Source: Sapria himalayana (lineage: Eukaryota > Streptophyta > Magnoliopsida > Malpighiales > Rafflesiaceae). Taken from it: a DNA stretch of 64,000 bases. The notes beneath the pieces were generated by a model. That model worked only from the letters and a program-made list of their open reading frames with translations. It made no database searches and was not told the DNA's origin. Position 1 is the first letter of the stretch. Every line of letters starts with the position of its first letter. The translations under genes were made by a program, and so were the position numbers. Positions 51,539 to 63,560 of the stretch are shown here, in pieces. Location: positions 1 through 64,000 of the forward strand of contig JAREIK010010198.1 in NCBI GenBank assembly GCA_029783825.1. The letters run 5' to 3'.

Positions 51539-54500
51539 CTAAATGCATATAAAGTTATATAAGTAAACTCTTAAATCCCGTAATGCCTAAATACATAAAC
51601 CATTAAACCACTAAATACTACTTAATAATTAATAAATCTATTTTTATTGCTATTTATTATATTTTTAAATAGTCATTTTAATTATTTATTAGAGTATCTA
51701 TTTAGAAATATTTATTACAAAATAAATTATGAGTGGGACAAATATAATTTAAATATATACTATTTATCTAATAAAAATATATGCTTATAAAAGAAGTATA
51801 AATTTAAAAATTAAAAATGATTATCAAGTAATATAAGTTACTTTAATTTTGAATAAATTTGGTTCTTGTAAATATTTTTTAATTAATATCTATCTTAATA
51901 TTAATAGTTTATAAATTTAATTTTTGATCATAATTATAATATCTATCAATAAAATTATTTATATTAAATTTATATGATATATAATTTTTTATATTATTTT
52001 AACAAAATATTGTATTAAAATTTCAAAAAATTTTAAATATTATTATATTTTCAAATGTTATAACCTATGAAAATGATAAAAAATTATAGAAATTTTTTTT
52101 GTTATTTTATTTTTTTAAATAAAACCTATAAACCAGTAAAAGCCTAAAAACATAAATTGCTAAACTCCTAACGACAGAACCTCTAAATACTTAAATCATT
52201 AAACTGGTATACATTATTAATAAATCATAAATCTCATTTTAAATTTTATTCAGTATAATTTTAAATTTTTATTTTAATTATTTATCAATTTATTTTATAG
52301 AAATATTAATCACAAAATAAATTATTAGTGAGACAAATCTAATTTAAATTAAACCGGTATCCTGAAATAATAAATATTAAATCTCGTTTTTTTTAATTAT
52401 GATTTTAAATATTCATTTTAATTATTTATTTGTTTATTTATATATAAATATTAATTACAAAATAAATTGAGTTAGACAACAATAATTTATATAAATTATT
52501 TTTCATCAAAAAATTACTCATAAACTTTTTAAAAGAAAAAAAAGATTTAAAACAAAATATTATTATATAGTAATATATTTTGCTTTTCTTCTGAATCATT
52601 TTAGATTTTGTAATTATATTTTAATTGATATCTTTCTTATTAATAATAGATTATAAATTTATTGTTTGATCATTATAAGAATATTTATCAATAAAATTAT
52701 TTATATTGAATTTATATGATATATAAATATAATGATTATTATAACTAAATATTGTATTCACATTTAAAAAAATTAAAAATTATTATATTTTCAAAGGTTA
52801 TAACCATTGAAAATATCAAAAAATAATAAAAATAAATCTTTTATTATTTTATTTTTTTAATAAAACCTATTAACCACTAAATGCATACACTGTTAAATCA
52901 GTAAACTCCTAAATCTCACAATGCCTAAATACATAAAACATTAAACAGCAATATACTACTTAATAATTAATAAATCTAATTTCTATTTCTATTTATTATA
53001 ATTTTAAATATTCATTTTAATTATTTAATAGTTTATTTTTATCAAAATATTTATTACCAATTAAATTATGAGAGCGACATATATATTTTAATTAATTTAT
53101 TTTTAATCAAAAAAAATATGCTTATAAAAGAAGTACAAATTTAAAAATTAAAAATTATTATCCAGTAAGACATTTTACTTTAATTTTGAATCAATTTGGG
53201 TTTTGTAAATATTTTATAATTAATATCAATCTTTTTATTAATAGTTTATTAATTTAAATTTTACTCATTATTATATTATCTATCAATAAAATTATTATAT
53301 TGAATTATATGATATAAAATTATTAATATTATTATAACTAAATATTATATTCACATTTCAAAAAATTTTAAATATTATTATTTTTTCAAAGGTTATAACC
53401 TATGAAAATGAAAAAAAATTACAAATTTTTTTAAGTTATTTTATTGTTCAAATAAAACTTATAAACCACAAAATGTCTAAAAACATAAATTGCTAAACTC
53501 CTAAACGGAAAAACCTCTAAATACTTAAACCATTAAACAGGTGTACATTAATAAAAAATCATAAATCTCAATTTAATTTTTATTCAGTATAATTTTAAAT
53601 TTTTATTTTAATTATTTATCAGTTTATATTTATAGAAATATTAATTACAAAATAAATTATTAGTAAGACAAATCTAATTTAAATAATTTATTTTTCATCA
53701 TAAAAATATATATCCTTATAAAAAGAGGCAAAATTTTAAAAACAAAAATTAATTATTTATTAGTATATTTTATTTTTATTTTGAATCATTTTAGATATTG
53801 CAATTTTATTTTAATTTATATCATTCTTATTAATAATAGTTTATTAATTTTTTATTGATCATTATTATAATATCTATTAATAAAATTATTAATATTGAGT
53901 TGACATTATATATAATTATTAAAATTATAATTACTGAATATTATATGCACATTTAAAAAAAATTAAAAATTCTTATAAACTAAAAGGTTATAACCTTCAA
54001 AAATTAAAAAAATCAAAAAATAAAATTTTTTATTTTTTCATTCTTTAAATAAAAACTATGAATCACTAAAGGCCTAAACACTTAAATCACTAAACCCCAA
54101 AACCCCTAAATACTTAAACCATTAAACTAGTATATCCTGAATAATAAATAATAAATCTCTATTTTATTTGTATTCATTATAATTTTAAATATTCATTTTA
54201 ATTATTTATTAGTTTATTTTTATAGAATTATAAATTTAAAATTAATTATGAGAAGGACAACTATAATTTAAATAAATTACTTTTAATAACACAAAATATA
54301 AACTTATAAAAAGAACCAAAACATCAAAGAAAGATTTATTTTGTAATATATTTTACTTTGATTTTGAATAAATTTTTGTTTTGCAAATATATTTAAAATA
54401 ATATCTATCTTATTAATAATAGTTTATTAATTTATTTTTTGATCATTAATATAATATATTTCAATATAATTGTTTATATTGAATTTACATGATATATAAT

Positions 54501-57050
54501 TATTAAGATTATCATAACTAAATATAGTATTCACATATAAAAAAAATTTAAAAATTGTTATATTTTCTAAGTTTATAACCTTCAAAAATGAGAAAAAATA
54601 ACAAAAATAAATTATTTGTTATATCATTGTTTAAATAAAACTTATAAACCATTATATTCCTAAATACATAAATATATAAACTCCAAAACCCCGAAGCCCC
54701 TAAATACTTAAACCTTTAAACAAGTAAACCTTAAATATAATTTAAATAATTTATAGAAATATTAATTTCAAAATAAATTATAAGTGATACAAATATAATT
54801 TAAATAATATATTTTTCATCATAAAAACAAATAAGCTTATAAAATGATGCAAAAACTAAAAAAAAATTATTATTTAGTAATAAATTTTACTTTCATTTTG
54901 AATCATTTAGGTTTTCAATTATATTTAAATTTATATCTATCATATTAATAATAGTTTATTAATTTTTTTTGATAATTGATATAATATCTATCAATAAAAT
55001 TGTTTATATTTAGTTTATATTATATATAGTTATAATATTTATTATTACTAAATATTGTATTCACATTTTTAAAAAATTTTAAAATTATGATATTTTCAAT
55101 TGTTATAACCATTAAAAATTTGAAAAAATATCAAAAATAAATTTTTTATTATTTCATTGTTAGAATAAAACCTATAAACCATTAAATGCCTAAATACTTA
55201 AATCAATAAGTTCTAAATCTCGAAAACCCTAAATAGATAAAATTTTTAAACATGTATATCTTAAATAATAAATAATAAATCTCATTTTTATTTTTTTCAT
55301 TATACTTTTAAATATTCAATTTAATCATTTATTTGTTTATTTTTATATAAATATTAATTACAAAATAAATTTTAAGTTACACAAATATAATTTATATAAA
55401 TTATTTTTCAACAAAAAAATATAGATAAATTAATAAAAGAAGAAAAAAATTTAAAACAAAAAAATATTATATAGTAATATATTTTGCTTTGTTTCTGAAT
55501 CATTTAGGTTTTGTAATTATATTTTAATTGATATCTAACTTATTAATAATAGATTATAAATTTATTTTTTGATCATTATTAGAAAATTTTTCATTACAAA
55601 TGTTTATATTTAATTTATATGATATATAAATTAAATAATTATTATAACTAAATATTGTATTCACTTTTGAAAAAAGTTTTAAAATTTTATATTTTCAAAG
55701 ATTATAACCTTTGAACATGTGAAAAAATAAAAAAAATATTTTTTTTGTTATTTAATTGTTTAAATACAACCTATAAATAACTAAATGCCTAAACACGTAA
55801 ATCACTAAACTACAAAATCCCGATACCCCTATATAGATAATCCTTTAAACTGTTATACCCTAAATAATAATTAATAAATCTCATTTTTATTTGTTTTCAT
55901 TATAATTTTAAAAATTCATTTTGATTGTTATATTATATATATATATATATATTAATTATAAAATAAATTATGAGTTAAAAATATAATTTATAAAAATTAT
56001 TTTTCATCAAAAAATAGATAAGCTTATAAAAAGAATAAAAATTTAAAAACAAATAATTATTATTAAGTAATATATTTTGCTTTGCTTTTGAATCTTTTAG
56101 GTTTTGATATTATATTTTAAGTAATATTAATCTTATTCATAATAGATTTTTAATTTATTTTATGATAATTATTAGAATATCTATTAATAAAATTGTTTAT
56201 ATTGAATTTATTTGATATATAATTATTATGATATTATAAATAAATATTGTATTCACTTTTGAAAAAATTTAAAAATTATTATATTTATTAATGGTTTAAT
56301 CTTAAAAAATGAGAAAGAATACAAAAAATAAATTTTCGTTATTTCATTTTTAAATAAAATCTATAGACCACTAAATGTTTACTTACTTAAAACAGTAGCT
56401 CATAAAACCCGAAACCCCTAAATACATAAACCTTGTAATAGCTGTATACTACTTAATAAATAATAAATCTAATTTTAATTTCTATTTATTATAATTTTAA
56501 ATATTCATTTTAATTATTTATATTTTAATTTTTAGAAAAATTAATTACAAAATAAATTTCGAGTGAGACAGATATTATTTAAATAATTTATTTTTAATCA
56601 TAAGAAAATATAAGCTTATAAAAAGATAGAAAAATAAAAAATTAAATATTATTATTTAGTAATATATTTTTATTTGATTTTGAATCATTTTGTGTTATAT
56701 AAATATATTTTAATTAATATTTATATTATTAATAATAGTTTATTAATTTAATTTTTGATCATTATTATAATATCTATCATTAAAATTATTTATATTGAAT
56801 TTATATGATATATAATTAATAAGATTAATATAATTATACATGGTATTCACATTTCAAAAGATTTTAAAAATTATTTTATTTTTAAAGGTTATAACCTTTG
56901 AAAATCTAAAAAAAATCATAAAAAAAATTTATTTTTATTATATAAATAAAACCTATATACCACTAAATGCCTAAAGACATAAATTGCTAAACTCCTAAAC
57001 AACAAAAGCCCTAAATAATTGATCCATTAAACCAGTATACCATATATAAT
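51539..57050 (+). repeat. AT-rich satellite, plus-polarity block after hAT copy 2
   Basis: About nine plus-sense units are present. The ladders run A (51540), B (52130), A (52880), B (53470), a C-like type (54070), a truncated unit (54710), a B/C hybrid (55175), C (55790) and variant A (56378). The C / variant-A pair directly before the LTR-like insert repeats the order at 6.5-7.1 kb, where the insert is absent. A (TA)n run is at 55929-55953. No genes are visible. Confidence 0.89.
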
Positions 57051-57621
57051 TTTTGGGCAATTGTGCTTCCACGGTAGTGAGATTGAGATACAGAAACATA
57101 GAAACAACATAAAACAAGCAATATATTTATCACAATTCCGCAACCATCAATGATAGAATCAAAAATGAGAAATAAATACCGAAAATAATGTGGTTCGCTA
57201 GTCGCTCAGTATGACTAGCTAAATCCACCAGAAAATGCTTATGCATTATAAATTAAAGCAACAGAAATGTCTTACAGTAAGTCGCACACAGAATAGTCGG
57301 GATAAATCGCGTAGAGACAAGAGAGAGAGAGACAATGAACAGTTCCACGTGTCCAAAAACAGCCACCCAAAAATAAAATTATAAAACAATTTATATTAAA
57401 ATTTCTCTCGGTTCATTTAACGGGAGCGGGTCGGATCATGAGACAGGTCAGGCTCTACTCCAATTTTGGCCAGTTGTCTGGTCAGTGAGACCTCTGTTAT
57501 TGTGCTACTGCTGCATCCCCAGCCTCTTAATATTTCCTTTCCTGCACTTACATTAAACTATTAAAAAAGAAAAAATATTTGGTTATACAAATAGATTATC
57601 AAAAAATAAATTACATATACA
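57051..57621. mobile_element. Solo-LTR-like insert, copy 2 (571 bp, inverted relative to copy 1)
   Basis: This is the inverted partner of 25300-25870, identical in length. On the plus strand it starts TTTTGGGCAATTG (TG of the presumed end mutated to TT) and ends ATTACATATACA. The flanks are ATAAT (57046-57050) and GTAAT (57622-57626), the reverse complements of the copy-1 flanks. It has a CCACGTGTCC box near 57345 and an ATTATAAAA box near 57379, either of which could be promoter-like, but orientation is unresolved. There is no ORF of note. Confidence 0.68.
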
Positions 57622-60600
57622 GTAATAATAAATCTTAAATCTCATTTTAATTTGTATTCATTATAATTTTAAATATTCATTTTAAATATTTATTAGTTTA
57701 TTTTTTTATATAAATATTAATTACAAAATAAATAATTAGTCAGCCAAATATAATATTAATAATTTATTTTTAATAAAAAAAATATAATATTATAAAAAGA
57801 AGTAAAAATTTAAAAACTAAAAATTATTATTTGATAATAAAGTTTATATTGATTTTGAATCATTTTAGGTTTTGTAATTATATTTTAATTTATATCTACC
57901 ATATTAATAATAGTTTATTAATTTATTTTTTGATAATTGATATCATATCTATCAATAAAATTTTTTATAATTAGTTTATATTATATATAATTATAATGAT
58001 TATTTTACTAAATATTTTATTCACATTTTAAAAAAATTTTAAAATTATTATATTTTCAAATGTTAACCTTTGAAAAATGAAAAAATAACAAAAATATTTT
58101 TTTTGTTATTTCATTGTTTAAATAAATCCTATAAACCACTAAATGCCTAAATACATAAATCAATAACTCCTAAATCTCGAAAACCCTATATAGATAATTA
58201 ATTTAAACCGGTATAACCTAAATAATAAATAATAAATCTCAATATTATTTTTTTCATTATAATTTAAAATATTCTTTTTAATTATTTATTCATTTATTTT
58301 TATATAATTATTAATTACAGAATAAATTGAGTTAGACAAATATAATTTATATATTTATTTTTCATTAGATAAACTTTTTAAAAGAAAAAAAATTAAAAAC
58401 AACAAAATATTATATAGTAATATAGTTTGCTTTATTTCTAAATTATTTTAGGTTTCATAATTATATTTAAATTGGTATCTATCTTATTAATAATAGATTA
58501 TTAATTTATTCTTTGATCATTATTAAAATATTTACCAATAAAAATATTTATATTGAATTTATATGTTATATAAATATAATGATTATTATAACTAAATATA
58601 GTATTCAATTTTGAAAAAAATTTAAAAATTAATATATTTTCAAATGTTATAACCTTTGAAAATATCAAAAAATAAAAAAAATAAATTTTTTGATATTTTT
58701 TTAAAATAACACATATAAACCTCTAAATGCATACACAGTTAAATCAGTAAACTCATAAACCCCGTAATGCAAAAATACATAAACCATTAAACTGCTATAT
58801 ACTACTTAATAATTAATAAATCTAATTTTTCATTCTATTTATTATAATTTTAAATATTCATTTTGATTATTTATTAGTTTATTTTTATAGAATTATTTAT
58901 TACAAAATAAATTATGAGTGCGACAAATATAATTTAAAAAATATATATGCTTATAAAAGAAGTAAAAATTTAAAAATTAAAAATTGTTATCGAGAAATAT
59001 ATTTTACAATAATTTTGAATCAATTTAGGTTTTGTAATTGTTTTTTTATTAATATCTATCTTAATATCAATAGTTTATAAATTTAATTTTGATCATTATT
59101 ATAATATATATCAATAAAATTGTTTATTGTAATATATGATAAATAATTATTAATATTATTATAATTAAATATTGTATTCACATTTCAAAAAATTTTAAAT
59201 ATTATTATATTTTCAAAGGTTATAACCTATGAAAAAGAGAAAAAATTATAGAAATTTTTTTTGATATTTTATTTTTTTAATTAAAATGTAAAAACCACTA
59301 CAAGCATAAAAACATAAATTGCTAAAATCCTAAATGAAAAAACCTCTAAATACTTAAACTATTAAACTGGTATACAGTAATAATAAATCATAAATCTTAT
59401 TTTAAATTTTATACAGTATAATTTTAAATCATTATTTTAATTATTTATCAGTTTATTTTTATAGAAATATTAATTACAAAATCAATTATTAGTGAGGCAG
59501 ATCTAATATATATTAAAATAGTATCCCTAAATAATAAATAATAAATCTAATTTTTTTTCATTATAATTTTAAATATTCATTTTAATTATTTATTTGTTTA
59601 TTTATATATAAATAATATTTACAAAATAAATTGAGCTATACAAATAATTTATATAAATTATTTTTCATCAAAAAATTATAGATAAACTTTTTAAAAGAAA
59701 AAAATTATAAAAACAAAAAATTATTATATAGTAATATATTTTGCTTTACTTCTGAATCCTTTCAGGTTTTTTAATTATATTTAAATTGATATCTATCATA
59801 TTAATAATAGATTATTAATTTATTTTTTGATCATTATTCGAATATTTATCAATAAAATTATTTATATAGAATTTACATGATATATAATTATAAAGTTTAT
59901 AATAACTAAATATTATATTTACATTTTAAAATAATTTAAAAATTATTATATTTTTAAAGGTTATCATCTTTGAAAATGAGATAAAATCACAAAAATAAAT
60001 TTTTTGTTATTTTATTGTTTATATAAAACCTATAAACAACTAAATGCCTAAACGCTTAAATATTTAAGTATTATATATATATATAAATATTATATATATA
60101 TATATCTACTCCTAAACCCAAAACCCCTTAAATACTTAACCATTTAAACCATTCTTAAATGTTCAAGTATTTATAAATAATATATAAATATCTATCAATA
60201 AATAATAGTTTATTAATTTATTTTTTGATCATTATTATATTTATATTTAGTTTATTAATATCTATCAATAAAATTGTTTATTTTTAATTTACATGATATA
60301 TAATTATTAAGTTTATTATAACTAAATATTGAATTCACATTTGAAAAAAATTTAAAAATTATTATATTTATAATGGTTATAACCTTCAAAATTGATAAAA
60401 AATTTGAAAAATAATTTTTCTGTTATTTCATTATTTAAATAAAACATATAAACTACTAAATGCCTAAGCACTTCAATCACTAAACTCCTAAACTCCTAAA
60501 TAATAAAAGCATTAAACAGGTATTCCCTAAATAATTAATCATAAATCTCATTTTTATTTGTATTCATTATAATTTTAATATTCATTTTAATTATTTATTA

Positions 60601-61086
60601 GTTTATTTTTATAGAAATATTAATTGCAAAATAAAATTATGAATGAGACAAATCTAATTTAAATAATTTATCTTCATCAAAAAAATTTATAAGCTTATAA
60701 AAAGAATCAAAATTTTATAAATAAAAAATTATTAATTAGTAATATATTTTACATTGATTTTGAATCATTTTTTGGTTTTGCAAATATATTTTAATTAATT
60801 TCTATCTTATTAATAATAGTTTATTAATCTATTTTATGAATAGTATTATAATATCAATCTATACAATTATTTATATCGAATGTACATGATATTTAATTTT
60901 TATGATTATTATAATTAAATATTGTAATAAAATTTGAAAAAAAATTAAAAATTATAATATTTTCAATGGTTATAACCTTGAAAATACGAAAAAATCATAA
61001 AAATAATATTTTTGTTATTTAATTATTTAAATAAAACCTATAAACCACAAAATACCTAATAATTAAATTACTAAACTCCTAAACCC
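57622..61086 (+). repeat. AT-rich satellite, plus-polarity block between inserts
   Basis: This block is a mosaic. The part up to about 59.9 kb is the inverted counterpart of about 23.0-25.3 kb. The part from 59.9 kb to the composite insert is the inverted counterpart of about 37.5-38.7 kb, including the aberrant unit at 60130-60260. A palindromic TA cluster, 60071-60106, lies at the join. The ladder is cut at CTAAACCC, where the composite insert begins. No genes are visible. Confidence 0.87.
60071..60106. repeat. Palindromic TA cluster
   Basis: Two TA runs flank ATAAATATT, giving a self-complementary 36-bp segment. It interrupts an octamer ladder and lies close to the change from one inverted-homology block to another. 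Confidence 0.8.
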
Positions 61087-61166
61087 TGATACTTCTGCAC
61101 CACACACACATAGCAACGGACCATAGTACACACGTGCACATATTCTTGTCAATTTTGGTGTAGCAT

Positions 61167-61481
61167 TTAGAGGGGCAAGCAAGTCCTGGAACCAGCCAGA
61201 AGTATGGGCCACCAGCTTGTAGAGGTCCCCACTAGAAAGCTGGGATAATAACATTCAGACAACTGACGAGACCGAGCAAAGTGTCGGGAGTAAACCCAGG
61301 AGTAGCTAGGAGTGGGTCCCACTAGCCCTATCAGGCAGCAAAGAGGGCCACCCAACCGTCGCCCTACAGGAGTAGCTGGTAATCCATGATTAATTGGAGA
61401 GCCCGAAAAATCCGAAGCATCACAAAGCAGGGCCAGTAAGCAATGGAGTCCAGACCAGCCATACGGGAGCAAAAGATTCAA
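61167..61481 (-). other. 104-codon open frame, partner of the frame at 37064-37465
   Basis: It has the same frame and much the same residues (WSGLHCLLALL, SPINHGLP, GGPLCCLIGL) as the frame in the other insert copy, but changes frame near the SRQLSEC motif and ends early. It matches no family I know. Base composition may explain the lack of stops. Confidence 0.22.
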
Positions 61482-62337
61482 ACTTGTAGTTTATGTTTGT
61501 AGTCTTATTTGTATTTTGGACTTTGTATGCACCATGTACTTGTAGAGACGGATCATGACATACTCACACACACAAACTTGTATGTTCTCTATGTAGCATG
61601 CAATGATGGCAACTAGACCCATGAGTATCTCTAAGTGGGGCCCACTAATGCATTTTATAAATACACATTACGCGATACTAAACTCCCTGGAGCAGAAGAC
61701 TGATCTTTATAGCATATTGTATTTTACTTGTATTATAGTTTGATTGTATGCGTAGATAATTAGACTATCAGATGGACCTCATCACACATGCACACCGATG
61801 CATGCATATTTTTTGATATTTTGTCGGTACAACATATAGCCACATCTTGGAGCTCGAGGAGTAAGCATTCTAACCCAATAGATACTTCTTTGAGGATCAT
61901 TGGATCAAAAGAATGTTGAATTCAAAGGTGAGAATGAATTGACAAAGTGCCATAGATATGGACTTGTGGATTTATGGGTATTCAGTTTTACATGTATTCC
62001 ATTGCATAGCAATGACATAGGCAAATGCTTGATGATGCATGTCACACACATGCACAATCTTATATTTGCATAGTTTTAATATGGTGCATCTTTAAGGTTC
62101 CTCCAAAAGGCTTGGACAAATCTGAATGGAAAGGATGCTGTGCGCATAATGATTCAATGCCAACTCTCAAGTCTGGGAATCCAGGTGATTTTAGTTGTAT
62201 TAGTACGCTTGGAATTCTTAGGCATTATGTTTTTTTAAGTATTTTATGCATAGAATCATTAAGGTGCATAAGATTTGGTGGGCTGGACTAAATTAGTCAT
62301 CTTTTTAGTCTCTTTTAAGTTGTGTGCCTAAATGATA

Positions 62338-62374
62338 AATAAAGTGTGTATTTTCCAAAAAAAACAAAAAAAAA
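62338..62374 (+). terminator. Polyadenylation-like signal and A-rich tail, copy 2
   Basis: AATAAA at 62338-62343 is followed 13 bases later by an A-rich run (62357-62374) broken by a single C. The same arrangement on the opposite strand is at 36173-36208. Confidence 0.45.
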
Positions 62375-62448
62375 CCATAACCCCTAAACTTTAAATCCTA
62401 AACCATAAACAATATCCCTGGTCCATAAACCCTAAATCCTAAATCTCA
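62374..62448 (-). repeat. Degenerate CCCTAAA heptamer tract (telomere-like), copy 2
   Basis: Heptamers such as CCCTAAA, TCCTAAA and CCATAAA are in loose register, between the A-rich tail and the second half of the composite insert. The tract is the inverted partner of 36096-36172. Confidence 0.72.
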
Positions 62449-62628
62449 TGTTTTGTAGTTTTATAATCAAATGAATAAGTGTTAAATTTAAATTGAAATT
62501 CACAACTTTTAGGAATGTCACAGATTTATCTTTTTGTATATTTAACACAAAGTCATGCCTCAAGGGGTGAGTTATGGATTCAATCTCTTTCTTGCTTTAG
62601 ATTATTGTAGCATTAGCAATGGTCATGA

Positions 62629-62865
62629 TTGTATATTTTGTCTCTAGAACAAAAAAACATATCGATGAGAATATGCCATAACTTGTGTCTCTCTGTTGGA
62701 CATATTTTAATGGCTTTAAGAATGATCATTAATACATATTTAATCACTATAATTCTTGGTCACAGTATTGGATATGAGAATAGCTTGTGCATTTTATCTT
62801 TATATTGCAAATTCATTGCACTAGGAATGATTGTAACTTTAGACATTCCTCAAGAGCAAAAGTGA
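62629..62865 (+). other. 78-codon open frame, partner of the frame at 35672-35911
   Basis: The hydrophobic frame starts MYILSLEQK and shares most residues with its partner in the inverted copy, including NTYLITIILGHSIGY. The differences are mainly replacement changes, so selection is not apparent. It is unrecognised and probably non-coding. Confidence 0.2.
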
Positions 62866-63560
62866 TGACCCTATAAATAGTAAAAGCTCGAGTACTACTC
62901 TTTATAACATTCTATAGCTAAAATTCTTGGGATTTGTAATATCACTATGGAATTATTTTTGGATTTGTGACTTCAAGTGTCAATATGCAAGACTAATATT
63001 TTGAGCAATTATTAAAACCTTTTATACATTTGAATATGATTCATTTACACCTTTTGGGTATTGTGAGCTTGTATACATAACTCATTTAATATAAAAAGAA
63101 AGAAATGATACTTTTCATATCCACGAGGATATAAAAAAAGGCTTAGACATGCCAATAAAATAAATTTTTTGATTCTTGATTGAATGAGAGCCCATACTTC
63201 TTGCACTACTCAAACCACCATGGGGGTAGTTTGTACTAATAGCCTACATGGTTGTTATTTTTTTCGAGGAAAAGTATGTTTTAAAAAAATTGCTTTGAGT
63301 GTGTGCATGAAATATATTTTAGAAGAAATTAGAATAATCAAAATAAATATCATCCTCAACAACTAGCTATTTCAACACATAGGGGTACAACATTGGTTTA
63401 GTCTGTTAGCGTACATGAGTCAAATTACCTTTGTAGCCCAGTGATTCAACATCAAATATGATGAGACATAATAGAGATAAAGTAAAAGCTCCTATTATTT
63501 TGGTTAGAGGTTTAGCAACCATTCTTGAGTTGAGAAAGGAACAAAATAAATTATTTTAAT

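Larger units (their letters stand above)
61087..63560 (+). mobile_element. 2.5-kb composite non-satellite insert, copy 2 (inverted)
   Basis: This is the inverted, diverged partner of 34977-37456. It opens with TGATACTTCTGC just after the array sequence CTCCTAAACCC and closes before TTATTCAGTATAATT. Part one (61087-62374) has a possible TATA box (TATAAATA, 61656-61663) and ends with AATAAA and an A-rich tail, as a solo LTR or retroposed transcript would. Then follow a telomere-like tract and part two (62449-63560). No retroelement protein domain, primer-binding site or second LTR was recognised. The function is unknown. Confidence 0.6.

Noticed and set aside
61087..62377. Claiming 61087-62377 as a definite solo LTR
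   Set aside because: It has TG and CA at possible ends, but AACCC and TAACC are not a convincing duplication and similar CTAAAC words occur by chance in the ladders.
63184..63366. 60-codon frame MRAHTSCTTQ... near the end of the composite insert
   Set aside because: The inverted partner region near 35200-35360 does not keep the frame, and it has no recognisable features.
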